Assembly: GCA_033782935.1 (NCBI GenBank)
Contig: JAWQEG010000414.1
Span: 544,270 to 608,269, forward strand
DNA length: 64,000 bases
Direction of reading: 5' to 3'
Source of the DNA: Petrolisthes cinctipes
Taxonomy: Eukaryota > Arthropoda > Malacostraca > Decapoda > Porcellanidae
The position numbers and the translations under genes were made by a program. Positions 34,438-45,364 of the stretch are shown here, piece after piece; within the stretch, counting starts at the first letter, position 1; the number at the start of each line of letters is the position of its first letter. Under the pieces are notes generated by a model, which was not told the origin of the DNA, did no database searches, and worked only from the letters and a program-made list of their open reading frames with translations.

Positions 34438-34486
34438 CAGTGTGTGTGTGTTTGTGTATGTGTGTGTCTGTGTGTGTGTGTGTGAT
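34438..34486. repeat. (GT)n microsatellite
   Basis: Imperfect GT run with TTTGTGTATG interruptions. Confidence 0.9.
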
Positions 34487-35269
34487 CATACAAGTCCTCC
34501 ACTCATAGATTCTAGTGTTCTTCCCTACATCCTAAAAGTGTGTATGGTAATAAATATACAATCCTTGTCAAGGGGAATATGAAAGTTACTATATTGATTT
34601 AACAAGTTGTAATAACACAATAATTTACAAAGGATTAAGTTGTTCGCAGTACACTGGAATTCATAATCTAATATGTTTTATCTCTTCCTTCACTGTCCCA
34701 ATGGATGACGTCATGACACTTCCTGTGTGCGTAGGTGTATATGTGTGTGTGTGGTCACTACTGGATTTGCAACAATCTTGTAGTGTTGTGTTTGTATAAA
34801 TCCTTCTCAACTTCAGCATTACAGTGCTTCAATCTCTGGAGTTTATTATCAAGAAGAACCTTCCACATATTATTGGGTAAAGTGTTTTGTTGTTACTATT
34901 AATTAAATCCTACACTCAACTATTTTGGATTGTCTTCCTTTGAAATGCTCTGTATTTCTTCATAATCTCTCCCTCTCTTTATCACTTCCTATCTTTCCTC
35001 TCCTATATTCTTCTTTGGTCAGGTTTCTTCTGTGTCAACATACATTCTTTTCTGTACTGAACAGTTGCACCTTGCAATCCTCCCTCAATTCTTCTTTGAG
35101 TAATAATAGGTACACTTGGACATTGTGAACCAACACTACCAACATTAACCATTACATTGTCAGGTGATATTATAATATTTAATATTGATCATAATAAGTG
35201 ATTGGTTGGAGACCAATTTAGTTTTAATAAATACAGTAATGATAATATTAGTAATGTATAGTAAGCCCC
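34487..35269. other. unassigned sequence
   Basis: No gene recognised. The frame at 34925-35128 is pyrimidine-rich and Ser/Leu-biased and is not called. Confidence 0.4.
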
Positions 35270-35274
35270 AGGTC

Positions 35275-35546
35275 CGTAAGTTTAAGGGGGTGCGGGAGTA
35301 GGGGACAGGCTTGGGGGGGGTTTGCAGGGTGTGGGAATAGGGGGACAGGCTTTGGGTGGGTAGAAAGCCTGTCTCCCTACCCCCCCACCCCCCTAAGCCT
35401 GTCCCCCTATTCCCGCACCTTCCTAAACCCCCCCCAAGCCTGTCCCCCTACTCCCGCACCCCCCTAATCCCCCCCTCAAGCCTGTCCCCCCTATTCCAGC
35501 AACCCCCCCCCAAGCCTGTGCCCCTATTCCCGCACCCCCTTAATTA
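35275..35546. repeat. G-rich/C-rich inverted minisatellite
   Basis: The left half carries GGGTGCGGGAGTAGGGG and GACAGGCTTGGG on the plus strand. The right half carries tandem units of the complement, AAGCCTGTCCCCCTATTCCC and GCACCCCCCTAA. The switch at about 35368 makes a large potential hairpin and many G-runs. The same unit recurs in tandem at 60590-60815. Confidence 0.85.
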
Positions 35547-35599
35547 AAACCGTTTACTGAGGGGTTACTACCATGGCTGGGAGTTGGCCTGGCCTGGCT

Positions 35600-36917
35600 G
35601 CATATTCCGAAACTGTTGTTAATTTCGGCACCATCTAAAATATCAGCCAATCAGGCGCCTTCCTCTCGTCATGACGTCACCTCAGATTAACCAATCACAC
35701 TCCGAAAGGTATGACGTCATAGCTTGTTTTTATTGTTATAAGACATTGCACTTTTTCACGGTAGAAGTGGTCATTTATTTCTTTATACCTCATTAATTTC
35801 AGTAAATATTTACTTGGTTCTTTGAATACAAACGGAATAATGGTAGTGGATTAACATTATAGTAAAAAATGTGTCAGTCCAATAAAAAGTGAACTAAAAA
35901 TTAAGTTGAAGTGAAAAAAGTTACTAGTGCTCGTTACTGTACCTCATTTATTTCGTGAAATAATGGTGGGATGATTTTGATTGTAGATAAGACTGAAAAT
36001 AAATGATGGTAACTAAGGTCTGTCTTGTGTTCTCTCTCCCTTTGATTATACCCAACATCATGGAGCATCGAGGTCCTTTATCTTTGTGGGGTTATTCAAT
36101 CTCCTGGCAATTTGCACTGAAATATTGCTTAACAGCTTTCCATTTATATTCTTGTATATCGTAAAGGGTCAACCTGGCTATTATTCTAATTGGAACTATA
36201 ATTTAGTTGTAAGTTACAAAGTGATATGCACACCAACTTTATTGATATAATACACCTGTATAGTAGTACAGTAGTATAGTATAGTATAGTAGTATATAGT
36301 AGTATAAATAAACTGGTCATAAGTTGCCAACTGGAAATTTCTTAAGGCGCTAAACTTACTCCCAAAAAGCGCTAAAAAAGCGCTATTTTTGATAAATGTC
36401 CCACAAAACCTTCTGATTGTTATTTACTTATTACTCTTTATTATGTCAGGACTCTGAAATAATTAAAACCACCAAGAAATGAGCAACAAAAACACAGAAA
36501 AGCAGCTGCCAAATGGCACTAAAGCCAAATTGCAAGAGCTATATTGTTCTATAAAGTGCCGAATCTAGCTCCAAAAGCGCTAAATTGGCAACTCTGGCGA
36601 CTGTGGCGCATGCAGCAGATACGTCATGGCGGCAATAACGCATAAAAACTGGATCAGACCTTATGCTCGAGAGTGCACTTCTTTGGCTGATATTTATGCA
36701 TAATAATAATAACGTATTATAATAATCATTATTAGTATTATTATGCACAATAATAATAATTGGTGTAATCGCATACGTTGGAGTGAACGACTCAATGACG
36801 TCATACTTTTGGAAGAGTGTGATTGGTCAATCGGAGGTGACGTCATGACGAGAGAAAGGCGCCTGATTGGCTGATAATTTAGATAGTGCCGAAATTAACA
36901 ACAGTTTCGGAATATGC
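35600..36917. mobile_element. non-autonomous Mutator-type element F, 9 bp TSD
   Basis: TIRs of about 121-123 bp (35600-35720 and 36795-36917) begin GCATATTCCGAAACTGTTGT and agree at about 90 percent. GGCCTGGCT lies on both sides (35591-35599 and 36918-36926). A 9 bp target duplication with TIRs over 100 bp is the hallmark of Mutator-like elements. The 1.07 kb interior encodes no recognisable transposase. Each TIR carries two TGACGTCA palindromes and CCAAT boxes. The broken transposase at 4194-5917 shows that the superfamily is present in this genome, though the TIRs were not linked to it. Confidence 0.9.
35640..35720. promoter_or_regulatory. CRE and CCAAT motif cluster in the left TIR
   Basis: TGACGTCA at 35672-35679 and 35712-35719, and CCAAT at about 35647 and 35690, alternate over 80 bp. 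CREB/ATF proteins bind TGACGTCA and NF-Y binds CCAAT in animals. The right TIR repeats the arrangement in mirror image (TGACGTCA at 36796-36803 and 36838-36845). Promoter function is inferred. Confidence 0.5.
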
Positions 36918-36964
36918 GGCCTGGCTGACGTTCACGGAGATTATCTCATCACAGGAAGAGATGA

Positions 36965-37165
36965 AGAGAAACTAGATATTGAGGGAGGGAAGCAGGGAGA
37001 GGGAAGGGAGAGAGAGTGTGAGGGAGGGAGGGAGTGGACAGTGAAGGAACAAGGAGGGAGAGGGAAGGGAGAGAGAGTGTGAGGGAGGGAGGGAGAGAGA
37101 GAGAGTGGACAGTGAAGGAACAAGGAGGGAGAGGGAGGGTAGAGAGAGTGTGAGGGAGGGAGAGA
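36965..37165. repeat. purine-rich minisatellite
   Basis: About three imperfect copies of a 60-65 bp unit containing GGGAGAGGGAAGGGAGAGAG, GTGTGAGGGAGG and GGACAGTGAAGGAACAAG. Homopurine/homopyrimidine asymmetry is strong. Confidence 0.85.
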
Positions 37166-37236
37166 AGGAGTCTTTGTGCAATTTTATAAGTATATATATT
37201 TTTTTAACATTCTACGGTGAAATGGTAAACTAATAA

Positions 37237-37947
37237 TAACATTGACAAGCGTTCCACTAAGAACACATATTATTATAACCTGATTATTATACCTATTATA
37301 ACCTAACACACTAACACTATTACAAGGCCACACACACAGTAACACACATATACACTATCACAGTGCTACACACACATTAACACACATACATTATTACAAG
37401 GCTAAACACACATTAACACACATATACACTATCACAGTGCTACACACACATTAACACACATACATTATTACAAGGCTAAACACACATTAACACACATATA
37501 CACTATCACAGTGCTACACGCACATTAAGACACATACAGTATTACAAGGCTACACACACATTAACACACATACATTATCACAGTGCTACACACACACATT
37601 AACACACATACATTATTACAAGGCTACACACACATTAACACACATACATTATTACAAGGCTACACACACATTAACACACATACATTATTACAGTGCTACA
37701 CACACATTAACACACATACATTATTACAGTGCTACACACACACATTAACACACACACAGTATATAAAACCAATAGAGGCTTAGCTCTATGTCTTTCATGT
37801 ATGTTTATCTTGTCTTGTAACACTACATAATTATATTTTCTCTGTATATGTGACATGTATTATTTTATTGCATTATATTTTGTCTAATAACATTGACAAG
37901 CATTCCACTAAGAACACATATTATTATAACCTGATTATTATACCACC
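37237..37947. repeat. 60 bp direct repeats bracketing a minisatellite
   Basis: The words AACATTGACAAGCGTTCCAC and AAGAACACATATTATTATAA with CCTGATTATTATACC occur at 37240-37298 and again at 37890-37947 with one or two changes. Between them lies the CA-rich minisatellite. Confidence 0.85.
37310..37766. repeat. CA-rich minisatellite, about 35 bp unit
   Basis: Units of CTACACACACATTAACACAC plus ATACATTATTACAAGG or ATACACTATCACAGTG alternate, so early copies form a 70 bp two-unit pattern before one type takes over. Confidence 0.9.
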
Positions 37948-38166
37948 TCAGTTTGTCATGAGAGAAAAAGATTATTACTTATATCTTTATATTTTAATTA
38001 AATATTAATTAACATTTCAGTATGAACATAATACATACAGCATGCAGTATGTGTGTTCTTTTATATCAATGTTTGGGATATGACACTTATATTTACATAT
38101 TGTCTATCAGTAATATTATTTATTGTTGGTAAAATTAGTATATATTGCTTACTGTTATAGCAAAGT
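37948..38166. other. unassigned AT-rich sequence
   Basis: Nothing recognised. Confidence 0.4.
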
Positions 38167-38170
38167 TTAA

Positions 38171-38216
<46 letters not shown>

Positions 38217-38251
38217 GTAAGGTCTGTTGTTGTCTGTGTTTCTATGTAACT

Positions 38252-38319
<68 letters not shown>

Positions 38320-38350
38320 GGCCTGTTATTGTGTGTGTTTCTATGTAACT

Positions 38351-38411
<61 letters not shown>
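38167..38411. repeat. three (TC)n tracts separated by duplicated spacers
   Basis: TC runs at about 38170-38216, 38253-38316 and 38354-38411 are separated by near-identical spacers (TGTAAGGTCTGTTGTTGTCT, TGTTTCTATGTAACTAAC). This is a tandem duplication of a microsatellite plus spacer. Confidence 0.9.
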
Positions 38412-38417
<6 letters not shown>

Positions 38418-38504
38418 GTGGAAATGTCCTGATAATCTGCAAACTATAAATATATTAATTTTTTGGGGTACATCCTGTTATAAGTTGTGCAGGCAGTGTT
38501 ATGT

Positions 38505-39112
38505 ACTGTGTAATGGTGGGTTGTGTGTGTGTGGGGAAGGGTAGGGTGTGTGAGGGGAAGGGTTGGGTGTGTGTGGGGAAGGAGGGAGGGTTGGGTGTGT
38601 GTGTGGGTAAGGAGGGAGGGTTGGGTGTGTGTGTGAGGGGAAGGAGGGAGGGTTGGGTGTGTGTGTGGAAGGAGGGAGGGTTGGGTGTGTGTGTGTGGAA
38701 GGAGGGAGGGTTGGGTGTGTGTGGGGAAGGAGGGAGGGTTGGGTGTGTGTGTGTAAGGAGGGAGGGTTGGGTGTGTGTGTGTGGAAGGAGGGAGGGTTGG
38801 GTGTGTGTGTAGGGAAGGAGGGAGGGTTGGGTGTGTGTGTGGAAGGAGGGAGGGTTGGGTGTGTGTGTGTAAGGAGGGAGGGTTGGGTGTGTTTGGGGAA
38901 GGAGGGGGGGGGGTTGGGTGTGTGTGTGTGTGGAAGGAGGGAGTGTTGGGTGTGTGTGGGGAAGGAGGGAGGGTTGGGTATGTGTTTGGGGAAGGAGGGA
39001 GGGTTGGGTGTGTGTGAGAGGAAGGAAGGAGTGTTGGGTGTGTGTGGGGAAGGAGGGAGGGTTGGGTGTGTGAGGGGAAGGAGAGAGGAAGGAGGGAGGG
39101 TTGGGAGGGAAC
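38505..39112. repeat. G-rich minisatellite, about 30 bp unit
   Basis: About 20 copies of GGAAGGAGGGAGGGTTGGG plus TGTGTGTGT of variable length. Each unit has four or more G-runs, so G-quadruplex formation is likely. The Val-Cys-Gly repeat frames over it are artefacts. Confidence 0.95.
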
Positions 39113-39790
39113 GATGAGGTAAGCTTTAGGAGGAGAGGGAAGAGGAGGGATGAAGGAAAGGGAGGAAATTAAATGAAGTGATACGAGAAAAAGGATAAGG
39201 GGAAGAAAGGGAGGATTGGGGATGGTAAAGGAGAGGAAGGGAGAGGGATTTGAAGCTGTAAAGGAAGGGAGGGGAGACTAAGGAAAGGGAGGAGAGGTGT
39301 AGGGAAGGGAGGGGAAGGGTAGATAGGGCAATGAAAGGGAGGGGAGAAGAGAAGAGGGGAGGAGAGGAGTAGGAAAGGAAAGTTAAGAGTAGGGTAGGTA
39401 TAGTAAAGGAGGGGAGGGGAGAGGAAGGGAAGGGAGAAGAGGGATAGGGAAGAGAAGGTTAGGTAGGGTAAAGGAAGGGGAGGGAGAGGAGGGGAAGGGA
39501 GGAGAAAGGAAGGGTAGGTAGGGTAAAGGAAGGGAGGGGAGAGGAGGGGAAGGGAGGAGAGGAGTAGGGTAGGGAGGGGAAGGATACGTAAGGTAAAGGA
39601 AGGGGAGGGAGAGGGAGGGTACAGGAGGGGGAGGGAGAAGAGGGGTAGGGAAGGGAAGGGAGGAGAGGGAAAGGGGAGGGTAGGTAGGATAAAGGAAGGG
39701 AGGGAGAGGGACGAATAGGAGAATATAAAGGAAGGAAAAGAAGGAGGGATAAGAGACGATAAAGCAGGGGAAGGGAGAGGAGGAATACAA
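39113..39790. repeat. homopurine GGGAAGG-type repeat tract
   Basis: Nearly 700 bp of almost pure purine on the plus strand with recurrent AGGGTAGGTAGGGTAAAGGA and GGGAGAGGAGGGGAAGGGAG words. A related tract lies at 40835-41065. Proline/leucine-rich minus-strand frames are low-complexity artefacts. Confidence 0.9.
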
Positions 39791-40032
39791 TATTAATGTA
39801 TATAATATAATACAAACAGTAACAGATCTGTTGGTCCTTTAGAGGCTGTTTTGATTCTAAGGTGCTAACTACTAGTAGAGATAATGAATAAAATAATAAC
39901 GATAATAATAATAATGAATAAAATAATCCTTGCAACAAATCTTGAACCATTACAAGAAAAGGTATCAAAATTGGGTTTGTTGTCTTTGTTGTTGTTGTTG
40001 TGGACCCAGACCAATTAAAGGTGTAATATACT

Positions 40033-40170
40033 TATGGTTCATTGGAGCACTTTGATTCCTTTGAAGTATACCAACAAACAGGACCACATTAACATTAATA
40101 ATGGTGTTCTGTTGTTTAGAATAGTGTGTAGGAATCAGTTGTTCCAGATTTACCAACACTGTACTACTCC
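40033..40170 (+). repeat. dispersed repeat family D1, copy 3
   Basis: Contains TCATTGGAGCACTTTGATTC, AACAGGACCACATTA, GGAATCAGTTGTTCCAGATT and ACCAACACTGTAC, aligning with copies at 62866 and 16572. Confidence 0.7.
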
Positions 40171-40337
40171 TCTTTAACTTCCTGGCTATCTGTTCCTATA
40201 TTTATAAAGACAATTTATTTATTTATTAATATAAGTAACAAGGAAGCACTACCATCTTGTATTACCATTATAATGTTATATTTCATTCAATATAATTAAT
40301 TTATTGTAAAATATAACATTGTGCAAAATGTGTCAAC

Positions 40338-40834
40338 AACTTAGTGAACAGGAGTGAGCCATCACGTCCAGCTGCCTCCATGTCTGAGCCTTCACCTCCT
40401 CTTCTGTCCAAGTAATTAATAAGAATGTACTGCATTACAGGAAATTACTAAATATTGTCATGGTATGGCAGTCGTAGCTCGGTATCATATGTAATTATTG
40501 TGTGTATCTATGTTATATCTCTTCTCTGTGTTGACCAGACCACTCATACCAACTCCACTGATTGCCATCTATCCTCTGTTGTTTCATCCTTCACACCACA
40601 TATGATTAATTGATATAATGACTGACTGACAGAATGACCATTTGTGTACCTTAATGTGGGGAAAAGGTGAATGAAAATGAATTGGTGAGTGAGGCGTGTG
40701 TGAAGCATACAGACAAGAGGGAGGGAATGATTATTCTATACTGTAAATCTCTGACTCTCGGACATACGCAGGACTGATAACACTAAATGTAATGTATATT
40801 TATGTGTCTGATTTTATATAGGGTTACACAGCTA
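40338..40834. other. unassigned sequence
   Basis: No gene or repeat recognised. Confidence 0.4.
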
Positions 40835-41065
40835 CGGAAGAGTAGGAAAGGGTAGGTAAGGTAACGGAAGTGGAGGGAGAGGGAGGGTACAGGAGGGGAA
40901 GGGAGAAGAGGGGTAGGGAAGGAAAGGGAAGGGTAGGTAGGGTAACGGAAGGGGAGGGAGAGGGAGGGTACAGGAGGGGAAGGGAGAAGAGGGGTAGGGA
41001 AGAGAGGGAAGGGTAGGTAGGGTAGGTAGGGTAAAGGAAGGGAGGGAGAGGGACGAATAGGAGAT
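40835..41065. repeat. homopurine minisatellite
   Basis: Two to three copies of a unit of about 110 bp with GGAGGGAGAGGGAGGGTACA and AGAAGAGGGGTAGGGAAG. It ends with GGGACGAATAGGAGA as the tract at 39700-39722 does. Confidence 0.9.
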
Positions 41066-41637
41066 GTAAAGGCATTAATTTTATGTTTGTCATCTTGGTT
41101 AGTGGGAAGGGTAACACATTAAAGATGTTAAAACTAGAGTCACAACAGTCACTTATCGTTCATCATTATTTGTCTCTCATACAACCTCTTTTCTCTGCCT
41201 AATATGTTACCAAGTCAATGTATTTACTTATACATTACACATATAGTATATTGGTTTTCTTGGTGTGTTTTGTGTTGTCCATGTTGGTGTTCCTTCATTA
41301 CTATTGTGTCACCCTCCTGTCCTCTACAACACACACATTACTACTGTGTAAACTGTGGACAACAAAGGTTAGTATACACACAACCACTATGTTGTTAATT
41401 AAGTCACGAGAGTGTGAAACACTCTTTACACTGTACTACTCCTCTTTAACTTCCTGGCTATCTGTTGGAATATTTCTAAAGCCACTTTATTTATTTATTG
41501 ATATAAGTAACAAAGAAGCACTACCATCTTGTATTACCATTATAATGTTATATTTCATTCAATATAATTTAATGTAAAATATAACATTGTGCAAAATCTG
41601 ACAACTGTAATGACTCAACCCTTACTTATTATAGTAT

Positions 41638-41805
41638 GAATACACACATACACACACACATATACCCAAACAGTATACACACATATGTATTAACACACAC
41701 ACATACACTGTTTGTATACACACGTATGTATTGACACACACACATACACTAATAGTATACACACATATGTTATAACACACACACATACACACACACACAC
41801 ATACC
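41638..41805. repeat. CA-rich minisatellite, left half
   Basis: Units of GTATACACACATATGTATTA and ACACACACACATACACT. The same units continue at 45365-45665, on the far side of two LINEs, and the outer flanks also agree (GACTCAACCCTTACTTATTA at 41614, AACTCAACCTTTACTTATCA at 45684). Confidence 0.85.
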
Positions 41806-41839
41806 AAGATATGCAGCCCTACACCTGACTCTGCTATCA

Positions 41840-42654
41840 GACAGTTTGGACAGTGGCTGATACAGTACCTGTGGACTGAGGTACTAACTGTTAGTAACGT
41901 TGACAGGAAGTGGGAGAATTACCAAACTACTATCACTCAGGCCTACTACCACTTCTTTCCTACCATGGATAACACCACCGATTAAGAGGCTGATGGAGCA
42001 GCGCAACAAGGCGTTCTATAATGACAGGAGGAGGTATAACACCCGCTGGATAACAAGGTCATCAGAGAAATTAAAGCTGCCAAGGTGTACTACCCAACAA
42101 AAATTCACCACCTTAAACAAACCAACATCAATCAGTGGTACAACAAATTAAAGGACCTGTGTGGGATGGTGAAAAAGTCACCTTCTATTCCCTGTGTTGA
42201 CGGACATACCAGCAAGGAAGTAGCTAATCTTATCAATGACCATTTCACAAGGATCTGTCAAACCCTGCCCAGACTGGACTCAGCCCAATAACCAGCTTAC
42301 CTACCCTCCATCCCTCCCCCACAAATTAATGAGCACGAGGTCTACTATAAGCTCTTAATTAAGCTATAAGCTCAAACGCTCCACTACCCATATTGACCTT
42401 CCCGTGAGCTTGCTGTTGAGCTTGCAAAACCCATTTGTTCAATAATTAATGCATCACTTAGTCAGAGTAAATGCCCACAGGATTGGAAGACAGCTTCCGT
42501 TACTCCAATACCAAAAGTTTCAAAACCCCAGTCACTTAATCAATTAAGACTCATTGCTATAACCCCCCTCCCGAGCCTGTTATGTGAAAGCTTTGTGTTC
42601 GACTGAGTTTCAGCCAACATCTCAAATGCAATTGATCCCCAACAATTTGGAAAT
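41840..42654 (+). pseudogene. LINE linker and N-terminal RT, frame-broken
   Basis: Pieces in different frames: WITPPIKRLMEQRNKAFYND (41968-42027), NQWYNKLKDLCGMVKKSP and HTSKEVANLINDHFTRIC (42085-42291), CPQDWKTASVTPIPK-like near 42470, and QQFGN near 42640. They are in the correct order for the region before RT block 3. Several frame shifts and stops make it a relic. Confidence 0.75.
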
Positions 42655-43731
42655 ATGAAGTCATCATCAACCCCCCATTGTTTCATAAGCCTGCGACACT
42701 TTATATACAGTAACCTGGAAAAAAGAAAGACCTCAGTTGCCCTTATATTCATAGATTTCAGAAAGGCTTTTGATCTAGTAGACCATATCGTAGTACTATG
42801 GAAAGCTCTTGATATGGGAGAGGAGCACAGTCTAGTGGCATGGCTGGCAAACTTCCTGTGTGACAGACGTCTGGCAAACTTCCTGTGTGACGACAGACGT
42901 GAGGTAGTGCGTCACCAGGGTGCAGTATCTATACACCAACATCTCTCGTGTGGTGTGCCCCAGGGGACCAAGATGGGACCCCTGTGCTTCCTCATCCTAA
43001 TCAATGACGCCTTAACTGACACAATTTTTCGCTGGAAATATGTGGATGACTCAACCGTTGGGACAGTCATCAATAACTTGTCTCCTGACTACCACCTCCT
43101 GCAACAACACCTCACCAACCTCCAGACGTGGACCAACAACAACAACGTCTCCATCAACCACGGCAAGAAAGTAGTGATGCAGTTTCACACGGCTATCACA
43201 CCCCCACCACTACCAGTGATAACACTAGGACAGCAACAACTACAAATAGTGGACACCACCAAACTATTAGGTGTCATGCTGGATGACAAACTGAACTGGA
43301 AAAGTCATATCAGCACCATCATCCAGTCAGCCACATACCGCCTGTATATACTAAGACGACTCAAGTCCCTAGGCACACCCCAAAAGGAGCTGGTAGGAAT
43401 ACACCACACCTTCATCATCCCCAAGCTGACATACGCCTCCCCCACCTGGTCTTCATCCATCAACCAGACACAGAGGCAGCAGCTGGAGGGGGTACAAAAG
43501 AGGGCATGTCATATAATTCTGGGTACGGCATACATCACCTACCAACAAGCCCTGGATACCCTCAGAATACCATATCTTGTCACCAGACACCAGCAGCTCC
43601 TCTGGGACTTCAGTAAACAGTTGCTAATCCACCCACGCCATAGAGACCTCCTCCCACCCACCATTCCCAAACCCCGCCACGTCTGTCACTACAACCTACT
43701 CAAACCCATCAGAGCTAGGACAGACAGATAG
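42655..43731 (+). pseudogene. LINE reverse transcriptase with tail stop
   Basis: 358-codon frame with RT blocks VALIFIDFRKAFDLVDH (from 42736), CGVPQGTKMGPLCFLILIND, the catalytic WKYVDDSTVG, and KLLGVMLDDKLNWKSHI, then a thumb/connection region (PKLTYASPTWSS, VQKRACHIILG). A TAG at 43729 falls just before the conserved NSPIP-type tail, which reads on in the same frame to 43785. A 30 bp internal duplication (LANFLCD twice, 42847-42900) is also present. The reverse transcriptase core is otherwise intact. The clade is CR1/L2-like from the C-terminal motif. Confidence 0.85.
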
Positions 43732-44034
43732 AAAAATAGTCCCATCCCCACAATAGTCTCTCTAATAAACCAAAAGCACATGTAAATATTTGTACTATGT
43801 CCATGTGTGAGTGAACATGCGTGATTGTAATTGTGTACGTCTGTGTCTGTGTGTTGGTTTGGTATTTGTTTATGTCTGTTCATTTATAGGTATCTATAAA
43901 GTATAACCTATTTGCATCACCATTTTACAATGTATATTTTCAGCCCTTGGCTGCCTGTACCAAATAAACATATTATTATTATTAATGTTGTTATTATTAT
44001 TATTATTAATATACCAAAATATTATGCATATATA

Positions 44035-45362
44035 TGTATTACGTTACGTTACGTTTATGCAGTCCATCGTGGCCGATGACGACATTCGATGTCCCCCGAT
44101 GATTTCAAGGATGAATGGTGACGAACCAGTGAGAACTTGTCAATTCATGGATGTTGTTGTCTTTGTCGTCTCCGATGAGAATTTGTGTGGCTCAGGAAGC
44201 CTATGCGTGATTTGCACACCTTGCCACACGTTGCACATATTAGTTGAGGGTCTGGAACTGCAGCAGCAACTGGCCCGGCGTGACGCTGTTGTCTCTTCAG
44301 GGTACGGTGTGTTCTCCAGGCTTCCTCCAGTGTACCAACTCCACCCTTTATTTTTGATCGCCATTGTGTCTTGTCTGTAGCTAAGGCTTCGAGTGTCCCA
44401 GGGTTCATATTGCATCTCTTCAGTGTCGTTTTTGCTTGGTCCTTGTACCTTTTCTTAGGTCCTCCCGGTCTTCTTGGACAATTTAGTAACTGACCATACA
44501 GTACTTGTCTGGGAAGACGATCTTCTGGCATCCTTATGACATGGCCAAGCCAACGTAGCTGCCTCTGTGCTACCATGGGTTCAATGCTGGTGGTGTTTGT
44601 CCGCTCAGTTATCTCCGTGTGTGGAATACGGTCTCTCCATCTAGTCCTTGGCGGAGGGACGATTTTTAGGCAACCTTTTCTATGCCCTTCCCTGATTGAG
44701 GGAAAGCTGCGCAGACCCTAAACAGGACAGCTTTGTCGCGACGTACGACTGCCGAAGATGAATGCCACTCCTTCCCATTCATCAGCGACCATATGGCACG
44801 CGCCGCCTCCGTGCAGAGCTCAGACTAAGGGCCTCCAGCACCAACGCATGCCTGCCCCCACCGTCCTGCTCCATCGCCGGAGGACTTTTGGGTGTCGAAG
44901 GATGAGATATGAAAGGGATGAGTTGTGAAAGGGAACAAAGTGCAAGCCCATGTGAGTAGATTAATGTGAGTAGTAGGCTTGGGCTTTCCTATACTCACAG
45001 CCTTGACAGAACCAGCAGTAATCAGATGGCAAGTGAACCTCGACGATCTGTCTGCTAGCACCGCTGCAGGGGAATCGCCAATATGACAGAAAGTAGGTAT
45101 TCTGTCATCCGCCTCAATGCACATCCCCAGTGCATGCTCTTTCCTCGGGGGAGCACCCGAAGCCCTTGTCTCAGCAGACTATCCCACAGGGCATTTGGGT
45201 CCCCTCACTTGGTTAAGCCCATCAGCCGAGATGGTTAACCGGGGTGTGGCGCTAGGAGCCAGTCAAGTGAGAATTGAGGAGTCAGTGACGTCCAGTGTCC
45301 TGTGGCCACCCATACGGGTGCGGCTGGCCCAGTGACAAAGGTACTACGCCTCCTGACATCCC
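44035..45362 (-). mobile_element. internally deleted LINE, RTE/R1-like C-terminus
   Basis: On the minus strand a GC-rich 5' region (45362 to about 44820) passes directly into the last part of a LINE coding region (about 44740-44145), then a 3' end with an ACGTA repeat tail (44038-44055). The central endonuclease and RT core are missing. The 3' end faces the 3' end of the neighbouring LINE about 40 bp away. Confidence 0.65.
44145..44702 (-). pseudogene. LINE C-terminal domain with zinc finger
   Basis: The minus frame is open from about 44702 (after a stop) through the motif RWRDRIPHTEI and QRQLRWLGHVIRMPEDRLPR, a basic GGPKKRYKD segment, and a terminal C2H2-like finger CATCGKVCKSRIGFLSHTNSH (C-x2-C, H-x3-H spacing as written ends at 44170). 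The 'RWLGHV.RM' motif is characteristic of LINE C-termini. No catalytic domain remains. Confidence 0.75.
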
Positions 45363-45364
45363 CC

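Larger units (their letters stand above)
40156..41600. repeat. direct duplication of about 175 bp
   Basis: 40160-40337 and 41430-41598 share CACTGTACTACTCCTCTTTA, ACTTCCTGGCTATCTGTT, AAGCACTACCATCTTGTATT and CATTGTGCAAAAT with about 90 percent identity. The purine tracts at 39680-39725 and 41020-41065 are likewise alike, so a segment of about 1.3 kb may have been duplicated and then altered. Confidence 0.8.
41812..43990 (+). mobile_element. 5'-truncated CR1/L2-like LINE
   Basis: Coding remnants run from about 41840 (RQFGQWLIQYLW) through the linker between endonuclease and RT to a C-terminal domain. The 3' end has no poly(A) but a short (TTATTA)n tail at 43972-44010, as in CR1/L2-type LINEs. 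The element lies within a CA-rich array. Confidence 0.8.

Noticed and set aside
38501..39117. Val-Cys-Gly repeat frames up to 162 codons
   Set aside because: Translation of a G-rich minisatellite in three frames; none favoured.
39383..39968. Leu/Pro/Ser-rich minus-strand frames of 135 and 169 codons
   Set aside because: Homopurine tract read on the other strand; no domain.
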